Assembly: GCA_902618175.1 (NCBI GenBank)
Contig: CACMZN010000003.1
Coordinates: 1-64,000, forward strand
DNA length: 64,000 nucleotides
Source: an uncultured Verrucomicrobiota bacterium
GTDB taxonomy: Bacteria > Verrucomicrobiota > Verrucomicrobiia > Opitutales > Seribacteraceae
Reading direction: 5' to 3'
Shown here: positions 1-9,624 of the stretch, piece after piece
How the letters are laid out: each line of letters begins with the position of its first letter
How positions within the stretch are numbered: the stretch's first letter is position 1
Made by a program: the position numbers and the translations under genes
The notes under the pieces: model-generated
Database searches by the model: none
Seen by the model: only the letters and a program-made list of their open reading frames with translations
What the model was told of the DNA's origin: nothing

Positions 1-640
1 CGAGCGGGCTTGAGTCATGCTGACGGTGGTGATGGGTGCGTTTGCGTCAGTAACCCCTTCCCCCGACCAGCCGGTGAAAACGTACCCCTCGTCCGGGATT
101 GCGGTAATGGAAGCGAAGTTCCCATGAGCGAAATTCCCAGCCCCTGAAACCCCACCGCCATTTTCCGCAGACAGACTTAAGGGATAGGCGTTCAAAGAAA
201 AAGTTGCGGAGACCGAGCGGGCTTCGGTCATGCTCACAGTGGTGATTGGTGCGTTTGCATCAGTAACCCCTTCCCCCGACCAGCCGGTGAAAACGTAACC
301 CTCGTCTGGGATTGCGGTAATGGAAGCAAGGGAACCGTGAGCGAAATTCCCAGCCCCTGAAACCCCTCCGCCATTTTCCGCAGACAGACTTAAGGGATAG
401 GAGTTGATGGAGAAAGCGGCGGAAACGGAGCGGTCTTGTGTCATTCTGACCAAAGAGGAGGAATTATTGGCGTCGGTCACTCCTTCCCCTGACCATCCTG
501 CAAAGGAATAACCGGTGTCTGGTATTGCGTAAATGGAAGCAAGTACCCCATGTTTGAAATCTCCCCCGTTCGAAGAAGTCCCACCAATCCCTGACGTTAC
601 TGTAAGGTCGTAGGAAGTGAGTTCTAAATTGGCAGTCAAA
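1..640 (-). repeat. Near-identical 213-bp tandem repeats (71-aa InlB-like units)
   Basis: Within the giant gene the same block recurs every 213 bp: units begin near 1, 214 and 427. The first two are almost identical in DNA (for example ccccttcccccgaccagccg in both); the third and those further right are more diverged. Each encodes a unit ending in GYVFTGWSGEGVTDAN..., typical of the InlB B-repeat-like family seen as stalks on secreted proteins. More copies probably lie beyond the left edge. Confidence 0.85.
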
Positions 641-3600
641 TTAAGGTCTGAATCAACAACTAAGACAAGGGGATTGTCTGATCCAATTGTTCCATTTGAC
701 CAATGATCGAAGACGTATCCCAGTTCATTATTGGGAAAGATGGACAACGTAGCTGTAGCACCCTGATTGTAGATTCCAGCTCCGATTGCATATCCTGATC
801 CGTCAGGGGAAATCATAATTCGTACCGAGTAACTAGGCCAAGCACCATCTCGTCGAGAGTTGCGCTGAAATTGGGGCCAATCCGAATCGGCGGAGCTTGT
901 GCCAACATTAAGGGAATAAAGTTTTGAATCATAGGATCCGAAATAGAGGTTACCATCTTTATCCAAGACCAAGGATGAATCGACGATGGAGCCGATTTCA
1001 AAAGGACAAGAGGTGTCGTTGGAGTCCCAAGCTTTGGTACCATCGGATTCGAAGGCAAAGATATGATTTTCGCCCCCGCCAGTGTAGGCGACGACATACA
1101 CTCTACCATTTGCATCTATTACTGGAGAACTGTAAAAGACGTCCCCGACCAGGTTGTACCAATTCGGAGACCCGCTATTGCTCATTGTAAGAGTGTCAAA
1201 GGAGTACAGGTAACCATCTCTGGAAACGAAAAAGACTTCATAATCGAGTCCGAGAACGGGAGATACGTCGACCCGGTCGTTTGTCAGATATTTCCAATTC
1301 AAAGAGGCATTGCCTCCAAGATCGGACAAGGAATAGCAGTATCCGTTGCCACTTCCAAAATATATATTCCCAGAGAGATCCAAGGCAGGCGAAGAAACAA
1401 TGGAATTGTTTGTATCGACGATTTCGTCTACGGAGTAAATCCATTTGCTTGAACCGTCTGGATTGACGGCATGAAGAGTTCCATTTTCATCACCAAAATA
1501 TAGAGTTCCGTTCTGGCTGATTGCAGCGGAGGATGAAATGGGTTGTCCTGCAAAATATTCCCATGCTTTGGAACCGTTTGGCTCAATTGCGTAGAAAAAG
1601 TAATCGTGTGAGCCTACGTAGATTCTACCGTCTTGTCCGATGGCAGGACTTGCCGTAATACTGCTGCTGGTGTTGAAGTCCCATAATAGAGATCCATCGT
1701 TTGAATCAATTGCATATAGTTTGTTGTCCCATGATCCGACGTAGACTTTTCCGTCTTTTCCTACCGATGGAGACGAATCGACCCAGTCTCCAGTTTCAAA
1801 CGTCCATTTGGAAGTGCCATCCGAATTGAAGGCATGTAGTTTCTTATCACTAGAACCAACGTATATGCTGCCATCCGGTCCGATCGCAGGGGAAGAAAAA
1901 ATGACTCCACCGGTTGATGCATTCCATTCCAAGGTTGCATGAGGAAAAGAGTTTGCAGAGAAGGTTGCCGTCAAAGTCGTGTCTTGTGTCATATGTACAG
2001 AGTTGGAGAGAGAATTCGGATTCGAAGTAGTGGCACCAGTCCATCCGCTGAAGGAATACCCAATACTCGGATTCGCGGTAATTTGAACCATGGTTCCATG
2101 AGAGTGCATGCCACCCCCGGTAACGGTACCTCCCCCAACCACGTTCAAGCTCAAAAGATAGGACTTGAGGGTAAAGGAAGCGGTAAGATTTCGATCGTCC
2201 GTCATGGTCACTGTTGTGGATGAGATATTGGAATCGGTCACTCCTGAACCCAACCAGCCCGAGAAGTCATATCCTGGGTTTGGAATTGCTGTAATGGGGG
2301 ATTCTTCTCCGTAGGTGAAATTTCCTTCTCCAGCTACGGATCCACCGGTTTCGGAAGAAATGGATAGTTGAAAAGTATTCTTCGGAGAGGGAACGGCAGC
2401 GGCGGAAGACCAACCATTTCCTCCTTGAAGCAGAGTAGAGAGATTGGATTCTATTTCTGAGTAAGCAGGGCTACCTGCAAGATTAACAGCCTCGTTTGGA
2501 TCCGTCTCATAATCATACAATTCATACATTTCGGGTGAACTAAAGAGTTTGACATCTCTATCCGTATATACCTTCTGCGCATTGCTGTTCGAGGATTCTG
2601 TTCTCCACCATTCGGTATATCTATAGCGGCGGGTCCTGATGGAATAACCCATGCCATTTCCAGAATTATTGATCTGAACCGTGTCTCCCATGGAGAGATT
2701 TCGCCAAATATTTCTTTGATACTGGCTGAAAACACCCTTTTTCCAAGATTGAGTGGGGTCTTCAATGAAAGGAAGAAGGCTTGTACCTTCAAGAAATAAA
2801 CCATTAGGCTGCTTGGGATAAGGGAGAGAGCAGAGGTCCAGCAAGGTTGGAAAAACATCGATCAATCCAACGGGTGTATCGAAATTTCCCGTCCTTGGCA
2901 TTCCTGGAACCCTTATGATTAATGGTGTTCTGGTCGCATTTTCAAAATTCGAATGCTTTGCCCAGAAAGCTCCGTGATCGGCAAGATGAAAACCATGATC
3001 GCCAAATAGAACTACAATCGTGCTGTCCGCTAATTCCAGTCTTTCAAGTTCATCGATGATTTTGCCTACCTGTTGATCTACGTAGGATACACAGGCCATG
3101 TAGGCATGGATCAGTCGACGGGCCTGCGAGGCGGTGGGAGGGTCATCAACTCCACTGTAAGAGCTTTGTTCTCCTCCATAGGGGGCAGCGAAAGCGTTCG
3201 TCCCAGTGGGCATGACCTTAGTCCCGTTGTAACCCGTCAGATCGATGTCGTTATCAGCATCATATAAGTCCCAATAAGTCTTGGGAGCTGTGAAGGGCAA
3301 ATGAGGCTTGTAGAAACCGACTCCGAGAAAGAATGGCTTGGCGTTGTTGACGTAATCGTCCTTGTATTGAGAAAGTTTTGCATTTGCCAAATTAGCGATG
3401 ACACCTGCTGAATAGTCAGAATCTCCGACTGGGGTTACTCCATCTCTGAGGAATTCACCTTTGTCTGTTGCCGGAAGCGGAGAATCCTTTTCGTCTTCCA
3501 TGATTGCGTGGCTGGTCTCATGGTATTTGTACAAGGAGTTTCCTTCTTCCCAGTCATCAAATGATTTTTCAACATCTTGCATTGCCCAAGAAGATCCGTG

Positions 3601-5730
3601 AAAAATTTTTCCGATTCCATGGCTATTGTATCCATTTTCCTTAAAATGCTGAGGAATGGTCACTACGTCAGGCAAGATGTCTCTAAAATGAGCTCTTAGA
3701 TCCCAAACCTTCGTGCTGTCAGGCCGCAGGCCTGTAAGATAGGACGCTCTTGACGCCGTGCAGATCGCTTGTTGACAATGAGCATTGGTGAAGTTCATGG
3801 AACTGGAGCTTAACAAATCCAATTTGGGAGTCTTAATCGTTGGATTTCCGAAAGATCCAATCATTGGCTTCAAGTCATCCACATTGATGAACAAGACATT
3901 GTAGTTGGAAACAGGTAATTGACGGCTTCTTTCGATCATTACGCTTGAAATCTCGGACCATTGAGAATCACCATATAAATTTCTCGCCTTGATTCTGTAG
4001 TACCAGGTTTCTCCACGATCAACCTGCTGGTCAGTTGCGATCACTGAGTTTGCAGGCAAGGTGGATAAGGTGGTCCACCCGGAATCCCCAGTAGAACTTT
4101 TCTCAATAATGAAATTTGTTTCGTCAGCGGAGTTGTCGTCCCATTGAAAATTCACTTGTTCAGTGCTTCTTGCAGATGCGATGAAATTGCTTGGGGTGGC
4201 AGGAGGAGGTGGACGATTGAAATACTCTCGTATGATCTCTTTCAGGTTGTCATCTAAAGTATGATCGGAATTTCCCTGAATATGAACGACTTGTTCATTC
4301 AAATAAGAAAATTTGTAAATCCCTTCTTGTATGAATTGACCTGAATCATTGGGGATTTGCACTCCGGAAAATCCTTGGCTTTTTGCCATGGCGAAAGCAG
4401 AAAGCTGAGAATCCATGAAGTTGGTACGAAATTTGATTCCCCCAGAATAGGGAATTGTTTCGTCGTTTGAGTTTGTAATGGCAAGAATTCTTCGTCCGGT
4501 TGTGGGATTTTTCTGAGAATCATAGCCTTTGTCTTCGCCAAAAGAATCACCTGTGTTTTGTTCGTTGCTGGGAAAGTAAAAAGTACCATCGCGGTAATTA
4601 CCGCTATGCATTTGGGAAAAGAGAGGACAGAAAATATCGATTCCCGGATCATCGATTTCTATGAAAGCTCGATTGGTCAATCCGGAGCCGTTGGAAGTTC
4701 CGACTATCCGTATTCGATTAGAATCAACGTTATCGTAGGTTTTCAACTTGGTCGTAAGATCCTTCAGAAAGGATATGTCGGGCAGATCTGATGATTCATC
4801 AACAACATTCCATGAATTCTGATACCCGGTCGGACCAACTAAAATGTGATTGTCGAGTATGTTGCGAAAAGTGGAAATGGCATTTCCGCCGTTATCACCA
4901 TTTCCATGAAGAACAATTGCTACGGGCATTGGCGAAGTTATTCCGGATGGGACTTCAATGGAGATGGGATAGGTGTATCCCTCTGGTACTGAATTCGAGC
5001 TTTTGGTTATGCTGATCACCGATGAATTGTTCAGGTTATTGATGACCTCGACGACCTCCGTTGCAATGATTTCCAGGTCATCAATTCTCAACTGTGATGG
5101 AGTTGGGGTTGGATCAAGATCGGGCAAAGACCATCTTAGAGTGACTGAACCAACTTCTTCAATTTCCGATAAGGAAGACAAATCCATAGACCACTCGTTA
5201 TTGAAACTGGTATTGTTGGGAAGAGTAAGGTTTGCGTTTGGAACAGGTTGGTATCCATTTCCCGCATCGTATTCGAAGGCAGAGAAAGCAGTCACTAGGT
5301 TACCCCCAGTCATTGTGCTGTTGTTTCTGAATTTAAACCTGACCGAAAAATCTTTAAGTCTCGTCGAGTCGAATCTGATCTGGAAGGAGTTCCCCGTCGA
5401 GCCCGATTGACCATTCCAAGTTGCTGCCCTGCCAGGTTGCCAAGTCGTGCCGTCGAATGCAATGAATGGATTACCACGATTCCCCCAATTTCCGAATGCT
5501 GAGCCATGTCCACTGAAGACTGGATTGCCTGAAGGAAGATTGTGCGAACTTACTTCTATGGTGTAGTTGAAGTCATCTCCTGCAGGTGCAGTTTGAAAAG
5601 ACCAGTACGCTCCGCTCGAAAAGAGGTCGGAGGATGTGTTGCACAAAAGAAAAAGGCAAAAAATCCATAAGATTTTTTGTAAGCTGGCAAAATAATTAGG
5701 AGCCGTGGAGCAAAGGAAAAACCTGATAAT
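1..5730 (-). CDS. Giant secreted mosaic protein: esterase-like, FN3, sulfatase, InlB-like repeats, PQQ-like propeller (3' end outside window)
   Basis: This open frame runs without a stop from about 5730 to the left edge (at least 1,910 codons); it is missing from the ORF track because it never closes. Order of parts: a hydrophobic signal (ILWIFCLFLLC); a jelly-roll-like region (about 30-240); an alpha/beta-hydrolase (about 255-480) with oxyanion motif LHGNGGNA and nucleophile elbow GTSNGS; an FN3-like domain (about 510-590) with W..RIKARNLYG; an iduronate-2-sulfatase-like domain (about 600-1090) with NVLFINVDDLKP and CTASRASYLTGLRP, where Cys657 would become formylglycine; two InlB-like repeats; seven or so PQQ-like propeller blades (GRIYVGS, GNLYFGS types; about 1268-1617); then more InlB-like repeats. 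It is probably an exported enzyme removing acyl and sulfate groups from a polysaccharide. No ATG, GTG or TTG lies between the upstream stop (TGA, 5733-5731) and the signal, so the start is set at ATT 5730 only as a guess. Confidence 0.85.
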   Translation of the reverse strand, partial: MIRFFLCSTAPNYFASLQKILWIFCLFLLCNTSSDLFSSGAYWSFQTAPAGDDFNYTIEVSSHNLPSGNPVFSGHGSAFGNWGNRGNPFIAFDGTTWQPGRAATWNGQSGSTGNSFQIRFDSTRLKDFSVRFKFRNNSTMTGGNLVTAFSAFEYDAGNGYQPVPNANLTLPNNTSFNNEWSMDLSSLSEIEEVGSVTLRWSLPDLDPTPTPSQLRIDDLEIIATEVVEVINNLNNSSVISITKSSNSVPEGYTYPISIEVPSGITSPMPVAIVLHGNGDNGGNAISTFRNILDNHILVGPTGYQNSWNVVDESSDLPDISFLKDLTTKLKTYDNVDSNRIRIVGTSNGSGLTNRAFIEIDDPGIDIFCPLFSQMHSGNYRDGTFYFPSNEQNTGDSFGEDKGYDSQKNPTTGRRILAITNSNDETIPYSGGIKFRTNFMDSQLSAFAMAKSQGFSGVQIPNDSGQFIQEGIYKFSYLNEQVVHIQGNSDHTLDDNLKEIIREYFNRPPPPATPSNFIASARSTEQVNFQWDDNSADETNFIIEKSSTGDSGWTTLSTLPANSVIATDQQVDRGETWYYRIKARNLYGDSQWSEISSVMIERSRQLPVSNYNVLFINVDDLKPMIGSFGNPTIKTPKLDLLSSSSMNFTNAHCQQAICTASRASYLTGLRPDSTKVWDLRAHFRDILPDVVTIPQHFKENGYNSHGIGKIFHGSSWAMQDVEKSFDDWEEGNSLYKYHETSHAIMEDEKDSPLPATDKGEFLRDGVTPVGDSDYSAGVIANLANAKLSQYKDDYVNNAKPFFLGVGFYKPHLPFTAPKTYWDLYDADNDIDLTGYNGTKVMPTGTNAFAAPYGGEQSSYSGVDDPPTASQARRLIHAYMACVSYVDQQVGKIIDELERLELADSTIVVLFGDHGFHLADHGAFWAKHSNFENATRTPLIIRVPGMPRTGNFDTPVGLIDVFPTLLDLCSLPYPKQPNGLFLEGTSLLPFIEDPTQSWKKGVFSQYQRNIWRNLSMGDTVQINNSGNGMGYSIRTRRYRYTEWWRTESSNSNAQKVYTDRDVKLFSSPEMYELYDYETDPNEAVNLAGSPAYSEIESNLSTLLQGGNGWSSAAAVPSPKNTFQLSISSETGGSVAGEGNFTYGEESPITAIPNPGYDFSGWLGSGVTDSNISSTTVTMTDDRNLTASFTLKSYLLSLNVVGGGTVTGGGMHSHGTMVQITANPSIGYSFSGWTGATTSNPNSLSNSVHMTQDTTLTATFSANSFPHATLEWNASTGGVIFSSPAIGPDGSIYVGSSDKKLHAFNSDGTSKWTFETGDWVDSSPSVGKDGKVYVGSWDNKLYAIDSNDGSLLWDFNTSSSITASPAIGQDGRIYVGSHDYFFYAIEPNGSKAWEYFAGQPISSSAAISQNGTLYFGDENGTLHAVNPDGSSKWIYSVDEIVDTNNSIVSSPALDLSGNIYFGSGNGYCYSLSDLGGNASLNWKYLTNDRVDVSPVLGLDYEVFFVSRDGYLYSFDTLTMSNSGSPNWYNLVGDVFYSSPVIDANGRVYVVAYTGGGENHIFAFESDGTKAWDSNDTSCPFEIGSIVDSSLVLDKDGNLYFGSYDSKLYSLNVGTSSADSDWPQFQRNSRRDGAWPSYSVRIMISPDGSGYAIGAGIYNQGATATLSIFPNNELGYVFDHWSNGTIGSDNPLVLVVDSDLNLTANLELTSYDLTVTSGIGGTSSNGGDFKHGVLASIYAIPDTGYSFAGWSGEGVTDANNSSSLVRMTQDRSVSAAFSINSYPLSLSAENGGGVSGAGNFAHGSLASITAIPDEGYVFTGWSGEGVTDANAPITTVSMTEARSVSATFSLNAYPLSLSAENGGGVSGAGNFAHGNFASITAIPDEGYVFTGWSGEGVTDANAPITTVSMTQARS

Positions 5731-5914
5731 TCAATCTACTCCATTTTTGTCGAAAAATACAACAAATATCTTTGGATTCACTGATGGATTGGAGAACTTT
5801 CTGGGAGTGCAAGGTAGAATTTGAAACAGGGAAAATTCATGAAATTAAAACTACAGCCATCACCTTGTTTATCCATGACCAGCAAAAACTTACCATAGGC
5901 ATAAGTTTTGAAGC

Positions 5915-7255
5915 TCACCTGGGAAGAGCACTGAATTTCAAGGAGAAAACGGTACCTATCTCGGTGCTTTCCTCCATTTGTAAGGTTGCATTAAAGCTTT
6001 CCGCCAACTGGTGCGACAAAGCAAGTCCCAAACCCGTACCTTGAGACTTGTGACTTGCTGTGGGAGAAAAAAGTTCTTTCCTCCTTTCATCCGAAATTCC
6101 ACCTGATTGATCCGTGACGGAAATTTTTAAGGATTCCTCTTCTCTGCTGATTGATAATTGAACTTTGGTTTTGGTTGAAGCTTCAAAGGAATTTTCCATA
6201 AGGTTTCTCAATATGGGAAGGATGAGGTTTGCTCTAAGGTTATCAATTCTAACTTCCAGTTCGGGGTTAGGCATAATCCTTACAATCCTCTTTGGATGTA
6301 AATCGGAGATATTTCCCTGAGCGATTTCGAAAATTTCTTGAATGCTCAAGTCATAAAACTCTTTTTTTCTTCGAATCTCCTGTAGTGTGCCCAGTGCTTC
6401 TGAAACCAAACTTTGAATCTGAATGGCCGAGGAATTCATTAATTTTTTAGATGAATCATCGATATTACCGTCTTTCGAAGTGATTTCCCTAAGGTTCGTT
6501 AGAGGACTTTTAAGAGCATGCATTAAATGACCTGTAAGTGCACCGAGACCTACAGATTTGTAAGCCCTTGCAAGTCTCAGGTTTGTTTCTTGCAGACTGG
6601 CGGTCTTTTCCAATAGGTTCTTTTCTGTAAGGGAAAGCCTGTAGAGAAATAAAAAAAAGATAAAAAAGGATAAAACTGACCCGGCTGCAAAGGTCCAAAG
6701 TCCTTGAGCAATCATTTCTTTTTCGATGATGGTCATTTCATTGATGATCATGGTTGGATCCACCAATAACTCGATAATTCCAAAATCTTCTCTCCCTTGA
6801 ATTGCAAACAGAACCGAGAAATTTGTTTTGTTCTCAATAACGAAACTCAGCAAGTCTTCCTTTTCTCTGAGTTTGATGACTCTCTTTGCTGGGGCGAATA
6901 GACTACTTGAATTGGTGGGCAAATCGATGGCTGAACCATTCTGTTCGAAAAAGAAGACACTTTTCACTTTTGGGATTTCCAAAGATCTCAGAGCCACTTG
7001 TTTCTTCAGATCAATCGAATCATGAACAAGTTCTTCCATTCCCAACTCAATGAAGTTCAAATCTTCCTCTAGGAAATACTCTTCCACCTCCTTTAAAATA
7101 AGAATGACCTTTGACTTCATGGCATTTGCCTCTCTCAACATTGCAAGTTGGTGAAGTTTGAGCGAAGACGAGAATTGAAGAAATGAGGTCAACACAGCAA
7201 TTATTCCAATTACGACGGCAAATGCCATCCATCCCTTTTTCCTCGTTTTGCTCAA
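5915..7255 (-). CDS. Membrane sensor histidine kinase
   Basis: A 446-aa sensor kinase that would autophosphorylate on His and pass the phosphate to a response regulator. It has one membrane helix near 10-30 (AFAVVIGIIAVLTSFLQF), a periplasmic sensor region of about 150 residues, a second helix near 186-206, a coiled-coil linker, the phosphoacceptor motif HALKSPLTNLR (His246) and an ATPase domain with N-box LMENSFEAS, G1 DQSGGISDERR and G2 GTGLGLALS. No clear HAMP domain is seen. It lies 22 bp after the outer-membrane protein gene, so the two are probably cotranscribed. The NtrC-like regulator at 10743-12167 is its obvious partner by position, although this is inference. The sensed signal is unknown. 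Confidence 0.9.
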   Translation of the reverse strand: MSKTRKKGWMAFAVVIGIIAVLTSFLQFSSSLKLHQLAMLREANAMKSKVILILKEVEEYFLEEDLNFIELGMEELVHDSIDLKKQVALRSLEIPKVKSVFFFEQNGSAIDLPTNSSSLFAPAKRVIKLREKEDLLSFVIENKTNFSVLFAIQGREDFGIIELLVDPTMIINEMTIIEKEMIAQGLWTFAAGSVLSFFIFFLFLYRLSLTEKNLLEKTASLQETNLRLARAYKSVGLGALTGHLMHALKSPLTNLREITSKDGNIDDSSKKLMNSSAIQIQSLVSEALGTLQEIRRKKEFYDLSIQEIFEIAQGNISDLHPKRIVRIMPNPELEVRIDNLRANLILPILRNLMENSFEASTKTKVQLSISREEESLKISVTDQSGGISDERRKELFSPTASHKSQGTGLGLALSHQLAESFNATLQMEESTEIGTVFSLKFSALPR

Positions 7256-7277
7256 TTTATGAAGTAAGTTTTAAAAT

Positions 7278-8558
7278 CTAGGGATGCCAGCGAGCTCCCA
7301 GAGAAAAGAAATTCGAGAAATATTCAAAGCTCTGTTCATTGGAGATGTCTTCCTCTCTATTCCACTTTAGATACACGCTCCAATCTTCTGTCAGGAGATG
7401 GGCAAGTTCAATGCCATTTGCAAAACTCATTTTCTCAAATCGATCGCCCTGATCGCTTGATCTTCTGGGATAGAGAGCATTGCTCAAGCTCAAATCCAAT
7501 CCTAGATTCCAATCCTGCCAACTGAGCAAAGTTGAAGTTCTGAGAATGTATTTATCATAGTTGTAGTAACCACCTCCATTATCAGTCAATTCTTCGTATT
7601 TTAATTCAAGCTTGATTTCCTCCAAGGGCTTGGAGTCCCAATTTCCTTCCATGGCAACTGTTATTCCGTATTTTGAAGTATCAAGTATTTTATCTACTTG
7701 GCTGATTCCTTGGTCGTTTCTGAGAGTGCGATGTTTGTAGTTTTTCAAACTTCCATAAAGGCCGCCGTAAAAAGAAATCGACTTATGATCCCGCCATTCC
7801 AACTTAAAGCTTGCTCTGTTTTCTTGGTTATTTTCCGCTTCTTTTTGATATACCTCTTTCCCCATGGATGCCTGCATAAGTAACGATATTTGGTTGGTCA
7901 ATTCCTTGGAAAAATGAGGTATGAATTCAGATTTATTCGATCTGATGTGCAAAGAATATGGCAAACCCAGATCAGATAAGTCGAAAACTTGGTCAAAATA
8001 AGTGTGTCTAAGTCGGATCCCCAAATCCATTCCCAATTGTACGGAATTATAAGTGTGTTCGGCTTGTGCAAGTAGAATCCCAGACAAGTGATGTTCTGGC
8101 AAATTCGTAAAGCGTTTCCCTTCTCCGAATAAGTAGAAGTAAGTCATCGAATTCGGCTTGCCCTGACTAAGAAGGAAGAATTCGCTTTCGAGCTCCCAAT
8201 AGGTCGAATCCTCTCTTATTTGAGATCCATACTTGGGGTTATCCGAATACCCAAGACCGATTTTTCCTGAATATGAAGGTATCCATAGAGGAAGCTTTTC
8301 CTCCTCAATGAACTGATACCAGTTTGACTCCTCGCCAAAGAGAAGTTTTCTGATTTCATCATCGGAAATCTCAGATTCTTCTGTTGTCGGATTTAAAATT
8401 GAATTTTTTTCTTGAGCCTCCCCGCCTTGTCTTTCTTCAAATGTTTTTAAGCCAAGAAGATGAGAACTGGAAAACATAACCGAAGCAAAAGCAAAAATCT
8501 TAAGTTTGGAATTGAGTTGGGTACCCGGGAATAATGAATAGCTGAACTGGATATCCAT
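7278..8558 (-). CDS. Predicted outer-membrane beta-barrel protein
   Basis: A 426-aa exported protein. The N-terminus has a hydrophobic stretch (KLKIFAFASVMFSSSHLLGL), then an acidic linker, then about 340 residues rich in alternating aromatic and polar residues (GKIGLGYSDNPKYGSQ, YLFGEGKRF, FYGGLYGSLKNY). It ends in FFSLGARWHP, with an aromatic residue third from the end, as in barrels inserted by BamA. I do not recognise a named family. The gene is 22 bp upstream of the sensor kinase on the same strand, so the barrel may be a surface channel or receptor linked to that signalling system. The annotated start gives a long n-region; a later start is possible. Confidence 0.7.
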   Translation of the reverse strand: MDIQFSYSLFPGTQLNSKLKIFAFASVMFSSSHLLGLKTFEERQGGEAQEKNSILNPTTEESEISDDEIRKLLFGEESNWYQFIEEEKLPLWIPSYSGKIGLGYSDNPKYGSQIREDSTYWELESEFFLLSQGKPNSMTYFYLFGEGKRFTNLPEHHLSGILLAQAEHTYNSVQLGMDLGIRLRHTYFDQVFDLSDLGLPYSLHIRSNKSEFIPHFSKELTNQISLLMQASMGKEVYQKEAENNQENRASFKLEWRDHKSISFYGGLYGSLKNYKHRTLRNDQGISQVDKILDTSKYGITVAMEGNWDSKPLEEIKLELKYEELTDNGGGYYNYDKYILRTSTLLSWQDWNLGLDLSLSNALYPRRSSDQGDRFEKMSFANGIELAHLLTEDWSVYLKWNREEDISNEQSFEYFSNFFSLGARWHP

Positions 8559-8620
8559 ATTTTATTTTATTTTATTTCTCAACTTTCCAATTTGCACTCA
8601 ACTACTTCTTTAACTACGAC

Positions 8621-8651
8621 AAAAGAGAGACGGAATTATCCGCCTCTCCTT
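8621..8651 (-). terminator. Rho-independent terminator after the 288-aa gene
   Basis: A 10-bp stem with a 4-nt loop (gagagacgga / tccgcctctc) is followed on the minus strand by ttttgt and on the plus strand by seven T. The one mismatch becomes a G-U pair only in the minus-strand transcript, so the minus direction is favoured. It separates the 288-aa protein gene from the beta-barrel/kinase pair. Confidence 0.7.
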
Positions 8652-8721
8652 TTTTTCGTTGTTAAACCGGAGGTTTAGAATGATGGAGATTATAACAAGA
8701 GAATCTCCGTGAGAAAATTTT

Positions 8722-9588
8722 CTACCTGTCCGAAGTACGTGTGGCTTCAGTTTCGACCATGGCTTGAGCTCGAATTTCCTCCTTTAATTCCTTGGCTTGT
8801 AATTTAACCTCTTCGTGCTTGATTTTATTTGCCTCCTTGAATTCGGCAATCATCAATTCCCTGTCCTCCTCGGTCGCATCTTTCAAGTTCTCATGAAGTT
8901 GTTTCCGAGCATTGTGCAATTCATCCTTTTTCTCCTTTAACGCATCGGCTTTTGCCTTAAGTTCAGCTGATAACTCCGGCCGCATTGGTTTGGGAGGACG
9001 GGCATCCCTAATTGACGAGAAAATTTCCCTCTGAGCCTCTTTTATGGCATCAATTCTTTCCTTATTTTGTTCTTGGAAAGAACGGATCGCTTCGCGTCTC
9101 TCTTCCTTTGATGCGTTTTCACCCAATTGAGCTTTCATTGTGGCCTTCATTTCTTCTGCCAAAGCATCCTGAAGACCTTTTATCTGGTCAAGTGACGCTT
9201 TCACGCTTTCATCGAGTTCTGGCTTCATAGGGCGAACCGGGGGTCGGAATCCATTTGGTTTTCCGTCCTTCATGAAATTACCGGGCGTTGGTTTCGGACC
9301 TTTTTTTTCCATTCCTGGAACCATTCCTGGAACCATTCCTGTCCTAAGAGGATCAGGCAGTATTTCACCAAGTCTTTCCCTTCCTTCTTCTGGTGTGATC
9401 TCCCCACTTTGAATTCGTTCGATAATTTCAGCTTCTGCCGCATTAGGTAATGGGGGTCTTGTTTGACTTGGTAAACTCTCACTACTTTCGAAATCGATTC
9501 CAGCAGGAGGTCTTGGTGGGCGAGGTTGCCCAAAAGAAGATAAGCCGGAAAGACTTGCAGTGATTAAAAGTATACTTGTTTTTTTCAT
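8722..9588 (-). CDS. Secreted Pro-rich coiled-coil protein (paralogue A)
   Basis: A 288-aa protein with a clear signal peptide (MKKTSILLITASLSGLSSFG), a proline-rich stretch (QPRPPRPPAG) and then long, highly charged helices (about 120-288) that look like coiled coil. A block AEAEIIERIQSGEITPEEGR and the C-terminal VETEATRTSD are matched in the neighbouring 304-aa protein (AERDILNAVENGSISYEDA and VETGALRSDD), so the two are paralogues. A short repeat MVPGMVPGM lies near 83-92. Some periplasmic stress proteins of the Spy/CpxP type are also small and helical, but no LTxxQ motif is seen, so I give no function. A possible sigma54-type promoter lies just upstream. Confidence 0.75.
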   Translation of the reverse strand: MKKTSILLITASLSGLSSFGQPRPPRPPAGIDFESSESLPSQTRPPLPNAAEAEIIERIQSGEITPEEGRERLGEILPDPLRTGMVPGMVPGMEKKGPKPTPGNFMKDGKPNGFRPPVRPMKPELDESVKASLDQIKGLQDALAEEMKATMKAQLGENASKEERREAIRSFQEQNKERIDAIKEAQREIFSSIRDARPPKPMRPELSAELKAKADALKEKKDELHNARKQLHENLKDATEEDRELMIAEFKEANKIKHEEVKLQAKELKEEIRAQAMVETEATRTSDR

Positions 9589-9624
9589 GATTTTGATTTG
9601 GTAAATGATTTACAAAGATCGAGT

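Noticed and set aside
1063-1452. Plus-strand 129-aa ORF and similar ORFs at 1-5.7 kb, including 2451-2858 on the minus strand
   Set aside because: All lie within the uninterrupted coding frame of the giant mosaic protein and are shadows of it.
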